DNA from: Lachnospiraceae bacterium
GTDB taxonomy: Bacteria; Bacillota; Clostridia; Lachnospirales; Lachnospiraceae
Direction: 5' to 3'
DNA length: 37,108 nt
Assembly (NCBI GenBank): GCA_017544285.1
Contig: JAFYEL010000067.1
Location: forward strand, 1-37,108
Shown: positions 22,881 through 31,658 of the stretch, piece after piece
Layout of the letters: each line of letters opens with the position of its first letter
Numbering within the stretch: position 1 is the stretch's first letter
Notes under the pieces: generated by a model
Told to the model about the DNA's origin: nothing
What the model saw: the letters and a program-made list of their open reading frames with translations, nothing else
The model's database searches: none
Program-made: the position numbers and the translations under genes

Positions 22881-24344
22881 ATGTTATTTAACTCCTTTTC
22901 GTTTTTGATCTTTTTTCCGGCGGTAGCACTGGTATACTTCATATTGCCAAAGAAAATACGCTGGGTATGGCTTCTCGTATCCAGCTATTATTTTTATATG
23001 AGCTGGAACGCTCTCTATGCGCTCCTGCTGTTTTCCTCTACGCTCATAACCTGGCTCGCAGGCATCCTCATGAGCCGTTTTACCGGGAAGGATCCCGGAT
23101 CCCTTCGAAAGAAAAAGGCGGTGATAGCCGCGGGCATCGTGCTGAACCTGGGTATCCTGGCCTACTTCAAGTATTTCTCCTTCCTCTTGAACAATATCTC
23201 TTCCATAACGTCGAGATTTAATATTCCCCTGAACCTTCCCCAGGTGGATATCGTGCTGCCTGTGGGCATTTCCTTTTATACCTTTCAGGCTCTGGGGTAC
23301 GCCATCGACGTTTACAGGGGGGATACCCCGGTGGAAAAGAATTTCTTCCGGTATGCACTCTTTGTCTCATTCTTTCCCCAGCTGGTGGCGGGGCCCATCG
23401 AGAGGTCCGGCAGCCTGCTGAAGCAGGTGAACGAGAGCACATCCCTCTCCTATGAGAATCTGCGAAGGGGCTTTATGATGACCCTCTGCGGTTATTTTCT
23501 CAAGGTGGTGATGGCTGACAATATCGCCGTGGTGGTGGACACCGTGTTCGGGGAGCCGGAAAAATATACCGGAGCCTATGTGGTGCTGGCCACGGTGCTT
23601 TTTGCCTTCCAGATCTACGGGGATTTCGGAGGCTATTCCCTTATCGCAAGGGGAGTGGCAAAGATGCTGGGCTTTAACCTGATGGGGAATTTCGACGCTC
23701 CCTACATGTCCGCCAGCGTCAGCGAGTTCTGGAGAAGATGGCATGTGTCTCTGAACAAGTGGTTCAGGGACTATGTATACATACCCCTGGGCGGTAACCG
23801 GAAGGGTACGGTGAGGAAGTATCTCAACGTGATGGCGGTATTCCTCCTCAGCGGCCTTTGGCACGGAGCATCCTGGAACTTTGTGATCTGGGGCGGACTG
23901 AACGGGATCTTCCAGGTGTTTGAGGGTATCCTGGGCATCGGCTCAAAAAAGATAAAAACCGACGGTCAGAGGATATTCCGGGTGATCGTCACCTTTGTTC
24001 TGGTGGACTTTACCTGGCTTTTCTTCCGGGCAGGAAGCACGGCGAAAGCTCTCTCCATGCTGTCGGGAGTATTTACGGATCCCAATCTCTGGGTGCTGTT
24101 TACCGACGACATCTTTACCCTGGGCCTGGAGATGAAGCCCTTTATCGCCATGGTCTGCGCCATTTTTGCGGTGCTGATCCTGGATATCTTTAAGGTGAAG
24201 GGTATGGATCTTTACCTGTGGCTTGAAAGACAGGGCTTTTTGTTCCGGCTGACGGTTTACGCCCTGGTGCTTGGGGCAATACTTACCTTCGGAGCCTGGG
24301 GAGGCGGATTTAATGAGAACACCTTCCTGTATTTTCAATTCTGA
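22881..24344 (+). CDS. MBOAT family O-acyltransferase (AlgI/DltB-like)
   Basis: This 487-residue polytopic membrane protein is of the AlgI/DltB type, which moves an acyl group across the membrane for transfer to an exported polymer. The N terminus MLFNSFSFLIFFPAVALVYF is characteristic and fixes the start. FVSFFPQLVAGPIERS, QIYGDFGGYSLIARG, EFWRRWHVSLNKWFRDYVYIP (with His288) and SGLWHGASWNF (with the conserved catalytic-type His328) are all present. About eleven hydrophobic segments are visible and the length is normal. The gene for an SGNH-type partner follows after 2 bases, as in AlgI-AlgJ/AlgX and DltB-DltD systems. The acceptor polymer is unknown; the nearby glycan genes are candidates by proximity only. 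Confidence 0.93.
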   Translation: MLFNSFSFLIFFPAVALVYFILPKKIRWVWLLVSSYYFYMSWNALYALLLFSSTLITWLAGILMSRFTGKDPGSLRKKKAVIAAGIVLNLGILAYFKYFSFLLNNISSITSRFNIPLNLPQVDIVLPVGISFYTFQALGYAIDVYRGDTPVEKNFFRYALFVSFFPQLVAGPIERSGSLLKQVNESTSLSYENLRRGFMMTLCGYFLKVVMADNIAVVVDTVFGEPEKYTGAYVVLATVLFAFQIYGDFGGYSLIARGVAKMLGFNLMGNFDAPYMSASVSEFWRRWHVSLNKWFRDYVYIPLGGNRKGTVRKYLNVMAVFLLSGLWHGASWNFVIWGGLNGIFQVFEGILGIGSKKIKTDGQRIFRVIVTFVLVDFTWLFFRAGSTAKALSMLSGVFTDPNLWVLFTDDIFTLGLEMKPFIAMVCAIFAVLILDIFKVKGMDLYLWLERQGFLFRLTVYALVLGAILTFGAWGGGFNENTFLYFQF

Positions 24345-24346
24345 TC

Positions 24347-25708
24347 ATGGACAAGTTTAAGAAAGTTTTAAAGTGCATAATTACCGTGGCGGCCCTGGCC
24401 CTGCTCACCTGTTTTCTGTCATATTTTTATATGTCAAAGAACGGGCCCATCCACAGAAAGCGGTTTTACGAGCAGAAGAAGCCCGTTGATGTGCTGTTCA
24501 TGGGCACCAGCCACGCCTACGGCGGGTACCAGCCCATGGAGCTCTACGAGAAATACGGTATCTCCGCCTTTAACCTGGCCACTGCCGGTGAGCGCTTTGC
24601 GGTGAATTACTACTCCCTGCTGGATGCCTTTGAGTATCATGTACCCAGGGTCTGTGTGATAGACTGCCACGGCTTCGAGTACGGAAACGAGAAAAACGAT
24701 CCCGAGGTGCCCACCAGATGCCACGGCATTTTCGACGGGATGCCCATGTCTGCCCTGAAGATAAGGGCGGTGAAGGATGTGCTGTCCGACAGGCCCGAGA
24801 CCTGGCCGGAATATTTCTTCCCCCTGTACTATTATCACAACCGCTGGAGCGAGCTGGAGAGACAGGACTTCGAGGATCCCGCGGTGAACTGTTACGGAAA
24901 GGGCGGCAGGATCTTTTACGGAATGGCCAATGCGCCGGAGCCGGAGCTGGTGGCCGAGGACGACTATGTGTGGGAGGACGACTATTCCACGGAATACGCG
25001 GAAAAGATCGTTCAGCTCTGCAGGGAAAAGGGCGTTGATGTTTACTATATGTGTATTCCCTTCCCCTGTGACGCCAAGGCCCAGAGGGTGCTGAACCGGG
25101 CGAAAAGGCTTGAAGAAAAGTACGACAACTGTACATATATCAATCTGATGAACCATGCGGATGAGATCGGCTTTGACTACGGCTGCTGCATGTCAGACAT
25201 GGGATCCCACGTAAGCTTCACCGGAGCCACGAGGCTGACTGACTACATTGGGGAGTATCTTAAGGAAAGATACGATTTCACCGACTACCGGACCGGGGCT
25301 GACGCTGCAGAGTGGGAGCAGGAGTACACGGATTACACCGCATACATGGACAGGCTGAGGGAAAAGTGCGAGACGTATCAGGATTATCTGGACAAGGTCT
25401 TTACCCCCGCTTACAGCTATGCGGTCTATGTCTCGGACATGAAGACCGCCAATTCCGACAAAATGCTTGGAAAGCTCATCAAAAAAGAGGGCGAAAGAGA
25501 CCTGGCGGAGTCGGCGGAGGGCTCTTACTATTTTTCTAACCTCAACGGAGATATATGCGAAGAGTCGGGGATCGAAGCGAAGGACACGGTTTTCGGCGCG
25601 GAATATGCCGGAAGCTACAATCCGGAAGCCCTTGTAAACATTGTTTTGTACAATAACAGGACAGGTGAGACGAAGGTCAGCAGCTGGAGCGCTGAGGGAA
25701 GGCTTTAG
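24347..25708 (+). CDS. Membrane-anchored SGNH-like protein, partner of the MBOAT
   Basis: This 453-residue protein has one N-terminal membrane helix (about 9-29) and an extracellular domain. Its SGNH-hydrolase-like signature is VLFMGTSHAYGG with a candidate nucleophile Ser55, an LATAGERFAVNYY block, and SDMGSHVSFTGATRLTDYIGEYL with candidate Asp284 and His288. Such proteins receive the acyl group from an MBOAT partner and place it on a polysaccharide or teichoic acid. The first ~300 residues contain the catalytic fold; the last ~150 residues show no domain I recognise. The ATG follows the MBOAT stop by 2 bases. The spacing of Asp and His is one residue longer than the common DxxH, so the catalytic Asp is uncertain. 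Confidence 0.82.
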   Translation: MDKFKKVLKCIITVAALALLTCFLSYFYMSKNGPIHRKRFYEQKKPVDVLFMGTSHAYGGYQPMELYEKYGISAFNLATAGERFAVNYYSLLDAFEYHVPRVCVIDCHGFEYGNEKNDPEVPTRCHGIFDGMPMSALKIRAVKDVLSDRPETWPEYFFPLYYYHNRWSELERQDFEDPAVNCYGKGGRIFYGMANAPEPELVAEDDYVWEDDYSTEYAEKIVQLCREKGVDVYYMCIPFPCDAKAQRVLNRAKRLEEKYDNCTYINLMNHADEIGFDYGCCMSDMGSHVSFTGATRLTDYIGEYLKERYDFTDYRTGADAAEWEQEYTDYTAYMDRLREKCETYQDYLDKVFTPAYSYAVYVSDMKTANSDKMLGKLIKKEGERDLAESAEGSYYFSNLNGDICEESGIEAKDTVFGAEYAGSYNPEALVNIVLYNNRTGETKVSSWSAEGRL

Positions 25709-25746
25709 GAACAGGCGGAAAATATGGCGATTTAAACAATTCTTCA

Positions 25747-25775
25747 TTGCCCTAAAGCAAACATTGTGGTATAAT
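25747..25775 (+). promoter_or_regulatory. Promoter of the chemoreceptor gene
   Basis: TTGCCC (25747-25752), a 17-base spacer and the extended -10 TGGTATAAT (TATAAT at 25770-25775). It is a vegetative sigma-A promoter and not the sigma-28 type often used for chemotaxis genes. It leaves a leader of about 65 bases before the ATG. Confidence 0.7.
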
Positions 25776-25848
25776 CGTACAATGTCAGGACAAATATTTA
25801 ACGAAATCTCTGTCCTGCAAGACGAAAATTAAAAATGGGAGGTACCAT

Positions 25849-27507
25849 ATGAACAGCAGAAAACAAAAAAAGGGCAGTGTTAAACTTGAGCTGTTAGCTT
25901 CATCATTGATCCCGCTCATTCTCGTGGGAGGCATTCTCCTCATAATGGGAGCCACCATGATGAAGAATGGAATGGAAGATGAGGTCCTTAGCGGATTGCT
26001 TGCCGACGCCATGCTTTACAGAGATATAGGCATGCACCAGGAAGCACCCGAGGGTGACAATTCCTGTGAAGATCTGCTGAAGGCAAACACCGGCGTAGAC
26101 TTCACCTGGTTCGAAGGCGACACAAGATATGCAACATCCGTTGTAAAGGCTGACGGTACAAGGCCCATAGGAACAAAAGCCAGCGACGAGGTTATCAAAG
26201 AGGTTCTGGGTAACCAGCATACATTCACCAGCAACAACACCGATGTTGCTGGCCAGAAATACTTCGTTGCATACGCACCCGTCATAGAGGACGGCAAGGT
26301 AACCGGCATGGCTTTCGCAGGAAAGCCCAAGTCAACCGTTGAGAGCCACATCACAAAGAGCGTTATGGCCATGGTCATCGTAGGTATCGTTCTTGTAGTG
26401 ATTGCAGGCATCGTTGTCCTTAGACTTGCTACCAGCATAGCTAAGGCCATCACCGATAACCTTGAGATCATCGAGGCTCTTGCAGACGGACGTTTCATTC
26501 GCTCCGAGGGCGGAAAGGTCAGAAACGACGAGCTTGGCGAGATGCAGGAAAACATGGATGCCCTCATCGACAAGCTGTCCACCATCGTGGGTCATATCAA
26601 AGAGACCACTCAGGCGCTGGACGATTCCTCAACAGAGCTTTCCAGCACTGCTAACCAGATCTCCAATACCGCAGACGATGTATCGAATGCAGTACAGGAT
26701 ATAGCAAAGGGTGCTACCGAGCAGGCAGACAGCATCGAGAGCGTTACCAGAAACGTTGCAGAGATCGATCAGGCTGTCTCGGCAGTTACCGACAACACCG
26801 GCATGCTGGCAAATACCGCAGAGGATATGAGCGCCAACTCCAAGCAGTCTGAGAACCAGCTGGACAACCTCCAGAAGAGCTTCCGTTCCATGGAGAGCAG
26901 CATCAACGACATTTCAGAGGCTATCAGCGCTACCGAGTCTGCAGTTGAGGTAGTAAATGAGAAGGTAGATCTCATCACAAATATCGCATCACAGACCAAC
27001 CTGCTTGCACTTAACGCATCCATCGAGGCTGCAAGAGCAGGCGACGCAGGCCGTGGATTCGCAGTGGTTGCTACCGAGATCGGAAATCTGGCTACAGATT
27101 CCAACACCACCGCAGACGAGATCCGTAAGGAGATGAACAACCTGCTCCGCACTTCACAGCAGGCTACCCGCATCGCAGAAGAAGTTCTGGGTATCAGCAA
27201 AGAGGTTACCGGTGTTCTTGATGACACATCAGGAAGTGTACAGGGACTTATCTCCGGTATCGATACCACCGTTGGCGGCATCGGAACCATTTCCTCCAGC
27301 GCAGATGTCTGCATGCATGCAAAGAATATCGTGGTAGACGCAATCAGCTCTCTCTCCGCTATCTCCGAAGAGAACGCAGCAGCAACCGAAGAGACTTCCG
27401 CATCCATGCAGGAGCTCAATGCTACTGTTAACGAGCTTGCAGCTTCCGCATCCTCACTCAGCGATCTTTCCAGAAAGCTTGCTGAGGATATGAAGTTCTT
27501 CAAGTAA
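25849..27507 (+). CDS. Methyl-accepting chemotaxis protein
   Basis: This 552-residue receptor controls flagellar rotation through CheA/CheW. Layout: membrane helix at about 16-36, an extracellular single-Cache-like sensor (about 40-165; [43 protein letters not shown]), a second helix (171-192), a HAMP linker, and a cytoplasmic coiled-coil signalling domain. The signalling tip [21 protein letters not shown] is intact, followed by [15 protein letters not shown]. Its codon use is more biased than its neighbours (GCA, ACC, AAC), consistent with high expression. No C-terminal CheR-binding pentapeptide is visible (it ends MKFFK). It is monocistronic, with its own promoter, a GGGAGG ribosome site and a terminator. 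The ligand is unknown. Confidence 0.95.
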   Translation: MNSRKQKKGSVKLELLASSLIPLILVGGILLIMGATMMKNGMEDEVLSGLLADAMLYRDIGMHQEAPEGDNSCEDLLKANTGVDFTWFEGDTRYATSVVKADGTRPIGTKASDEVIKEVLGNQHTFTSNNTDVAGQKYFVAYAPVIEDGKVTGMAFAGKPKSTVESHITKSVMAMVIVGIVLVVIAGIVVLRLATSIAKAITDNLEIIEALADGRFIRSEGGKVRNDELGEMQENMDALIDKLSTIVGHIKETTQALDDSSTELSSTANQISNTADDVSNAVQDIAKGATEQADSIESVTRNVAEIDQAVSAVTDNTGMLANTAEDMSANSKQSENQLDNLQKSFRSMESSINDISEAISATESAVEVVNEKVDLITNIASQTNLLALNASIEAARAGDAGRGFAVVATEIGNLATDSNTTADEIRKEMNNLLRTSQQATRIAEEVLGISKEVTGVLDDTSGSVQGLISGIDTTVGGIGTISSSADVCMHAKNIVVDAISSLSAISEENAAATEETSASMQELNATVNELAASASSLSDLSRKLAEDMKFFK

Positions 27508-27525
27508 TCCAAACAGGATACAGGA

Positions 27526-27559
27526 GGGGACAGGCAATTTGGCCTGTCCCCTTATTTTG
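27526..27559 (+). terminator. Rho-independent terminator after the chemoreceptor gene
   Basis: GGGGACAGGC (27526-27535) pairs perfectly with GCCTGTCCCC (27542-27551) around the loop AATTTG, followed by TTATTTTG. The GC-rich stem and T tract are clear. Confidence 0.9.
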
Positions 27560-27564
27560 TTCAA

Positions 27565-27593
27565 TTGACAACGGGCAAAGGCTTGGGTATACT
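27565..27593 (+). promoter_or_regulatory. Consensus promoter of the SRP RNA
   Basis: TTGACA (27565-27570), a 17-base spacer and TATACT (27588-27593). The -35 box is perfect and the -10 differs at one base. The start point falls at the 5' end of the SRP RNA. Confidence 0.88.
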
Positions 27594-27599
27594 AGTACG

Positions 27600-27866
27600 T
27601 GCGCAGCCGGGGAAGTAGCGGCTCCCTGTACCATAAATCCGCTATAGATGGGGTGATAGCCCTGCCGAGGGTCTTTTAGCTGCGCGGCTGCCCCTTGTAA
27701 GCAGCGTTGAAGTTCGGGTCTTACGCGACGGATACCTGTGAACCGTGTCAGGTTGGGAACAAAGCAGCACTAAGCGGGACCATCCGGGTGCCGTGAGGGT
27801 GCCGGGACTGAGCCGGCTGCAAGGGTAACGCGCGTGGTTTGAGATTCGAAGCAGGGCTGCGTTTTT
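27600..27866 (+). ncRNA. ffs: Signal recognition particle RNA, long Firmicutes type
   Basis: This is the RNA core of the particle that targets membrane and secreted proteins. The S-domain core is clear at about 27748-27777: GTGTCAGG, a GGAA tetraloop, then AGCAGCACTAAG, the Ffh-binding loop. The 5' part (GGGGAAGTAGCGGCTCCC, then TGTACC and CCGCTATAGATGGGG) matches the Alu domain found in long clostridial and Bacillus SRP RNAs. The 5' end CGCAGCC pairs with the 3' end GGCTGCG (27855-27861), immediately followed by seven T's that act as terminator. The length of about 265 bases fits the family. Exact ends are inferred from the promoter and closing stem. Confidence 0.95.
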
Positions 27867-27881
27867 TTATTCGGTAAGCTT

Positions 27882-29294
27882 ATGGATGCAAATGAAAGGG
27901 CAAAAAAACATAAAAAGGAACGGTTTGTCGCCTGGGTGATCACTCTGATCATCCTTGCCGTTGTGGCTGCGGGGATATTTTTCGTGGTCAGCAGATACGG
28001 CAGCACAATAGCCCGGACCGTGAAGGATGCCGTTAAGAGACCTGAGCCGGTTGCCGAAGAGACCACGGAAGAGGAGCAGACCCCGGAGGAAACCGAACCC
28101 TCGCCGGAGGATAAAGCCATGGATGAGGACAGCCTCAACGCCATTTTTGATAAAGAAGAGGATACCGTGTCGGAGGATACGGTTTCACAGCCCGATGCCG
28201 CCCGCAGCGAGGACGACGAGCTGACGCTTAAGGCAAAGGAGCTTGTGGAGGCCATGACCACTGAGCAGAAGGTGGCCCAGATTTTCTTTGTGGAGCCCGA
28301 GAGCCTGACTGATGTGGATGTTGCCACGGCGGCGGGTGAAAAGACCAGGGTTGCCCTTACGGAGAAGCCCGTGGGCGGTATCATCTTTTTTGCAAAGAAT
28401 ATAGAAAGTCCCGATCAGATTAAGCAGATGAACGCCAATCTGCAGAGATACAGCAACGAGATCGTCAAGGTTCCCATGTTTACCGGAATTGACGAGGAGG
28501 GCGGAAGCGTTGTAAGGATAGAGGGCAACGAGAGCTTTGAGGGAGAAGATTCGCCCGTTAAAAAGGTGGATACCATGGAAAAGCTCGGCAGCGGCGGCGA
28601 TGAGAAGGCCGCTTACGAGGCAGCCCTTACCATAGGCACATACCTTAGGGAATACGGATTCAACCTTGATCTGGCCCCCGTGGCGGATGTATCCGTAGAG
28701 GGCAGGAAAAATGCCCTGGGAGACAGGATCTTTTCATCGGATCCAAAGGTGGTGGCCGGGATGGTCAGCTCTTACCTGGCCGGACTTCATGATGCGCAGG
28801 TGCTGGGAGCGGTTAAGCACTTCCCCGGTATCGGAGGTATCGAAAAGGATCTCCACAACAGCGCCGGAACCATCGAGGATGACTGGGATGCGCTGCTGGA
28901 GCGTGAGCTTGTTCCCTTCAGCCGTGCCATCGACGAGGATGTAAAGTTTATAATGGTGTCCCATGCAAGCCTTCCCGGATTGACCGGAGATGAGATCCCC
29001 GCTTCCCTTTCGGGGATAATCCTCACCCAGAAGCTTCGCATGGAAATGGGTTACAAGGGCGTCATCATCACCGACGCAATGAACATGAAAGCGATAACGG
29101 AAAGCCATGACAGTGCCGAGGCTGCCGTTACTTCAATAAAAGCCGGGGCGGATATGATCCTTATGCCCGAGGATTTCGAAAAGGCATACGAGGGTGTTCT
29201 TGAAGCGGTGTCTTCCGGAGAACTCTCCGAGGAGCGCATTGCCGAGAGCGCCGAAAGGATCGTGCGCGCCAAGCTCATCCTGGTAAATGATTAA
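27882..29294 (+). CDS. Membrane-anchored GH3 beta-N-acetylhexosaminidase (NagZ-like)
   Basis: This 470-residue protein has a cytosolic basic start, one membrane helix (about 14-37), an acidic Glu/Pro linker (50-115) and a GH3 domain outside the cell. GH3 hexosaminidases release GlcNAc from peptidoglycan fragments or chitin-like sugars. The domain shows KPVGGIIFFAKN, FTGIDEEGGSVVR, NLDLAPVADV, the active loop KHFPGIGGIEKDLH (312-325) with the Asp323-x-His325 dyad, and nucleophile Asp398 in IITDAMNMKAIT. The usual KHFPGH has Ile317 in place of the His. The ATG is only 13 bases after the T run of the SRP RNA, with no strong Shine-Dalgarno or promoter between, so expression may rely on readthrough. 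It overlaps the next gene by TAATG. Confidence 0.9.
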   Translation: MDANERAKKHKKERFVAWVITLIILAVVAAGIFFVVSRYGSTIARTVKDAVKRPEPVAEETTEEEQTPEETEPSPEDKAMDEDSLNAIFDKEEDTVSEDTVSQPDAARSEDDELTLKAKELVEAMTTEQKVAQIFFVEPESLTDVDVATAAGEKTRVALTEKPVGGIIFFAKNIESPDQIKQMNANLQRYSNEIVKVPMFTGIDEEGGSVVRIEGNESFEGEDSPVKKVDTMEKLGSGGDEKAAYEAALTIGTYLREYGFNLDLAPVADVSVEGRKNALGDRIFSSDPKVVAGMVSSYLAGLHDAQVLGAVKHFPGIGGIEKDLHNSAGTIEDDWDALLERELVPFSRAIDEDVKFIMVSHASLPGLTGDEIPASLSGIILTQKLRMEMGYKGVIITDAMNMKAITESHDSAEAAVTSIKAGADMILMPEDFEKAYEGVLEAVSSGELSEERIAESAERIVRAKLILVND

Positions 29295-30529
29295 TGCTTG
29301 ACTTTGAAACCAGACAGGAAATATACAGAAGACGAAGAAGACACGTGCTCAGAATGAAGATCGGCCTTGGGGCCGGTCTTATTTTGCTTGTGCTCCTGAT
29401 AGTGGTAAAGAATGCAAAGACCTACAAGGGTCTGGAACTGGACCCCTCGGAGTTCGTATCCGTCAAATATCAGGGTTTTGACGGTCACGGAAGCGCGTAC
29501 ACGGAGATAAACAGGGAAAAGGTCATAGCCGGAATGGAGGAGGCTTACAGCCGCTATGAGAAAGCCTGGTGGCCCTCGGATAAAAAGGAGACCCTCGACA
29601 GTTTCAGGGATTTTGGAATGAGCCTTGCCGCCCGGCTTGAGAAGGAAGAGGAGCTGGAGAACGGCGACGAGGTGGATATCCTTCTGGATTACGACGAAAG
29701 CAGGGCAAAGGCTCTGAAGATATCCATGAAATACGAGGAGCTTCCCTTCACGGTGGAGAATCTGGAGGCGGGCGTAAAGATCAGTAAGGAGGAACTCTTT
29801 GGCGGCATGTCCCTGAGCGTGAACGGGATCTCTCCCATGATCACCGTGATCATCAGCAATACGTCACAGGACAGTTTCCTGAAAACCGTGGAATACAGGC
29901 AGGAGGATGACCGGGAATTCTTTGAGAAGGGCGATAAGCTTAAGATCAGGGCGGTATATGACAAAAACAAGGCCGTACTGGCCCGCTGCGATATTGATGA
30001 GGCGGATACGGTCATGGAATACACCGTTCCCGGAGATAAAAGGTATGTCCGCAGTCCCGATGATCTGGACGAGGAGACTCTGAAAAGGGCAATAGAGATC
30101 GGAAAGCGGTGTTTTACGGGGGCGAACGAATACGGACTGCGGATCTTTACCGAGGCCCATCTTCCCTATTCCTGGGAGGGCACCGGGGATTACACCTTTG
30201 AGTGGTCGGAGCCTCGTGTGATATCAGCCTATCTGGAGACCATGAGGGACGAGTACCGGGGGGATCCGAAAAAGCTGTACAACTACCTGGAGCTGGCCTA
30301 TGAGGTCAGGATAGAGCAGGCAAACGGAGTGGGCTGCGAGGCCGAGGGAGTGGTGTGCTTTGACCAGCTGACGGTGGATGATGAGGGCAGGGTGGACATC
30401 AATGAAGAAAGCGCCCGGCTTTTCACCGCATCCTATAAAGACAGCGAGATAAAAAAGACCATCAGGGACTGGTTCGGGGATGAATACGAGCTTAAGAAGC
30501 TCGACCTTAACGGGTTGAAGAGCGAATAA
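29294..30529 (+). CDS. Membrane-anchored protein of unknown function
   Basis: I do not recognise a defined family for this 411-residue protein. It starts with a basic cytosolic stretch (RRRRRHVLRMK), one membrane helix (about 24-40) and a large extracellular part. The segment SEFVSVKYQGFDGHGSAYTEIN resembles the start of beta-rich repeat domains in some Firmicutes membrane proteins with zinc-ribbon heads, but there are no cysteine pairs here. The remainder is charged, mixed alpha/beta, with a second similar-looking segment after about residue 120 (DEVDILLDYDESRAKALKI). Because its start overlaps the GH3 gene stop and both products are anchored the same way, a role in the same envelope process is likely but unproven. 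Confidence 0.7.
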   Translation: MLDFETRQEIYRRRRRHVLRMKIGLGAGLILLVLLIVVKNAKTYKGLELDPSEFVSVKYQGFDGHGSAYTEINREKVIAGMEEAYSRYEKAWWPSDKKETLDSFRDFGMSLAARLEKEEELENGDEVDILLDYDESRAKALKISMKYEELPFTVENLEAGVKISKEELFGGMSLSVNGISPMITVIISNTSQDSFLKTVEYRQEDDREFFEKGDKLKIRAVYDKNKAVLARCDIDEADTVMEYTVPGDKRYVRSPDDLDEETLKRAIEIGKRCFTGANEYGLRIFTEAHLPYSWEGTGDYTFEWSEPRVISAYLETMRDEYRGDPKKLYNYLELAYEVRIEQANGVGCEAEGVVCFDQLTVDDEGRVDINEESARLFTASYKDSEIKKTIRDWFGDEYELKKLDLNGLKSE

Positions 30530-30544
30530 GAAATGGTGTATACT
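30515..30544 (+). promoter_or_regulatory. Candidate promoter of pfk
   Basis: TTGAAG (30515-30520) and TATACT (30539-30544) are separated by 18 bases. The promoter overlaps the end of the preceding gene and precedes the AGGAGG and ATG of pfk by a short leader. Confidence 0.5.
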
Positions 30545-30580
30545 TGATGGAGAAATCTTTAGATAACAGGAGGGTACGTC

Positions 30581-31654
30581 ATGAAGAGAATTGGTATGCT
30601 TACAAGCGGCGGAGATTGTCAGGCACTCAATGCGGCTATGCGCGGAGTCGTAAAGACTCTGGTAAACAGTGATACTGAAGTCGAGATATACGGATTTCTT
30701 GAGGGTTATAAGGGGCTTATCTACAGCAATTTTAAGATGCTCACCAGCCGTGATTTTTCCGGTATCCTTACCAAGGGTGGAACCATCCTCGGAAGCTCCA
30801 GGACCCCTTTCAAGACCATAAAGGATCCCGATGAGAACGGCCTTGACAAGGTTGAGGCCATGAAGCAGAACTACTACAAGCTGAAGCTGGACTGTCTGGT
30901 GATCCTTGGCGGAAACGGAACCCACAAGACCGCAAACCTTTTGAGGGAAGAGGGACTGAACGTTATCACCCTTCCAAAGACCATAGACAACGATCTCTGG
31001 GGCACGGACATGACCTTCGGCTTCCAGAGCGCGGTTGATGTGGCTACCAACGCCATCGACTGCATACACACCACCGCGGCGTCCCACGGCAGGATCTTTA
31101 TTATTGAGGTCATGGGCCACAAGGTGGGTTATCTGACCCTCAATGCCGGTATGGCCGGAGGTGCGGACATTATCCTCATCCCCGAGATCCCTTACGACAT
31201 AACCAAGGTCTGCGAGGCCATCGAAAGACGGCATAAAAACGGTTCCGGCTTCACCATCATCGCAGTGGCTGAGGGTGCCATTTCCAAAGAGGATGCAAAG
31301 CTTACTAAAAAGGAATACAGGAAAAAGCAGGAGAAGAGTCCTTATCCTTCGGTTTCCTACGAGCTGGCAGACCAGATCGCCCAGAATACCGGATATGATG
31401 TGAGAGTTACCGTTCCCGGGCATACCCAGAGAGGCGGATCTCCCTGTCCTTACGACAGAGTTTTTGCTTCCCGCCTCGGAGCGGAGGCAGGCAGGCTCAT
31501 ACTCGAGGGCGAGTACGGATTCATGGTTGGTTATCGCAACCGTGAGATAGTCAGGGTTCCCCTTGAGGATGTGGCCGGCAAGCTGAAGATGCTTGAGCCC
31601 GACGCTCTCATTATCCAGGAGGCTAAGCTGATAGGAATAAGCTTCGGCGATTGA
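30581..31654 (+). CDS. pfk: 6-phosphofructokinase with mixed ATP/PPi signature
   Basis: This 357-residue glycolytic enzyme phosphorylates fructose 6-phosphate to the 1,6-bisphosphate. MLTSGGDCQALNAAMRG, PKTIDNDLWGTDMTFGF with catalytic Asp136, and GHTQRGGSPCPYDR are family landmarks. The phosphoryl-donor site reads GGNGT (110-114). By Escherichia coli numbering, position 104 is Gly, as in ATP enzymes, while position 124 is Lys (PKTIDND), as in pyrophosphate enzymes. The magnesium-site Asp103 is Asn112 here. The conserved MGR reads MGH. The donor is therefore uncertain, although Gly at 104 favours ATP. AGGAGGG precedes the ATG. The dnaX ATG follows after 4 bases. Confidence 0.93.
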   Translation: MKRIGMLTSGGDCQALNAAMRGVVKTLVNSDTEVEIYGFLEGYKGLIYSNFKMLTSRDFSGILTKGGTILGSSRTPFKTIKDPDENGLDKVEAMKQNYYKLKLDCLVILGGNGTHKTANLLREEGLNVITLPKTIDNDLWGTDMTFGFQSAVDVATNAIDCIHTTAASHGRIFIIEVMGHKVGYLTLNAGMAGGADIILIPEIPYDITKVCEAIERRHKNGSGFTIIAVAEGAISKEDAKLTKKEYRKKQEKSPYPSVSYELADQIAQNTGYDVRVTVPGHTQRGGSPCPYDRVFASRLGAEAGRLILEGEYGFMVGYRNREIVRVPLEDVAGKLKMLEPDALIIQEAKLIGISFGD

Positions 31655-31658
31655 TCAT

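Noticed and set aside
27770-28384. A 204-codon minus-strand ORF over the SRP RNA end and hexosaminidase start
   Set aside because: It is antisense to a firmly identified RNA and gene, and its Ser-rich text is typical of a shadow frame.
30224-31423. A 399-codon minus-strand ORF
   Set aside because: It is antisense to the unknown envelope protein gene and pfk; both plus-strand genes are well supported and this one has no recognisable domain.
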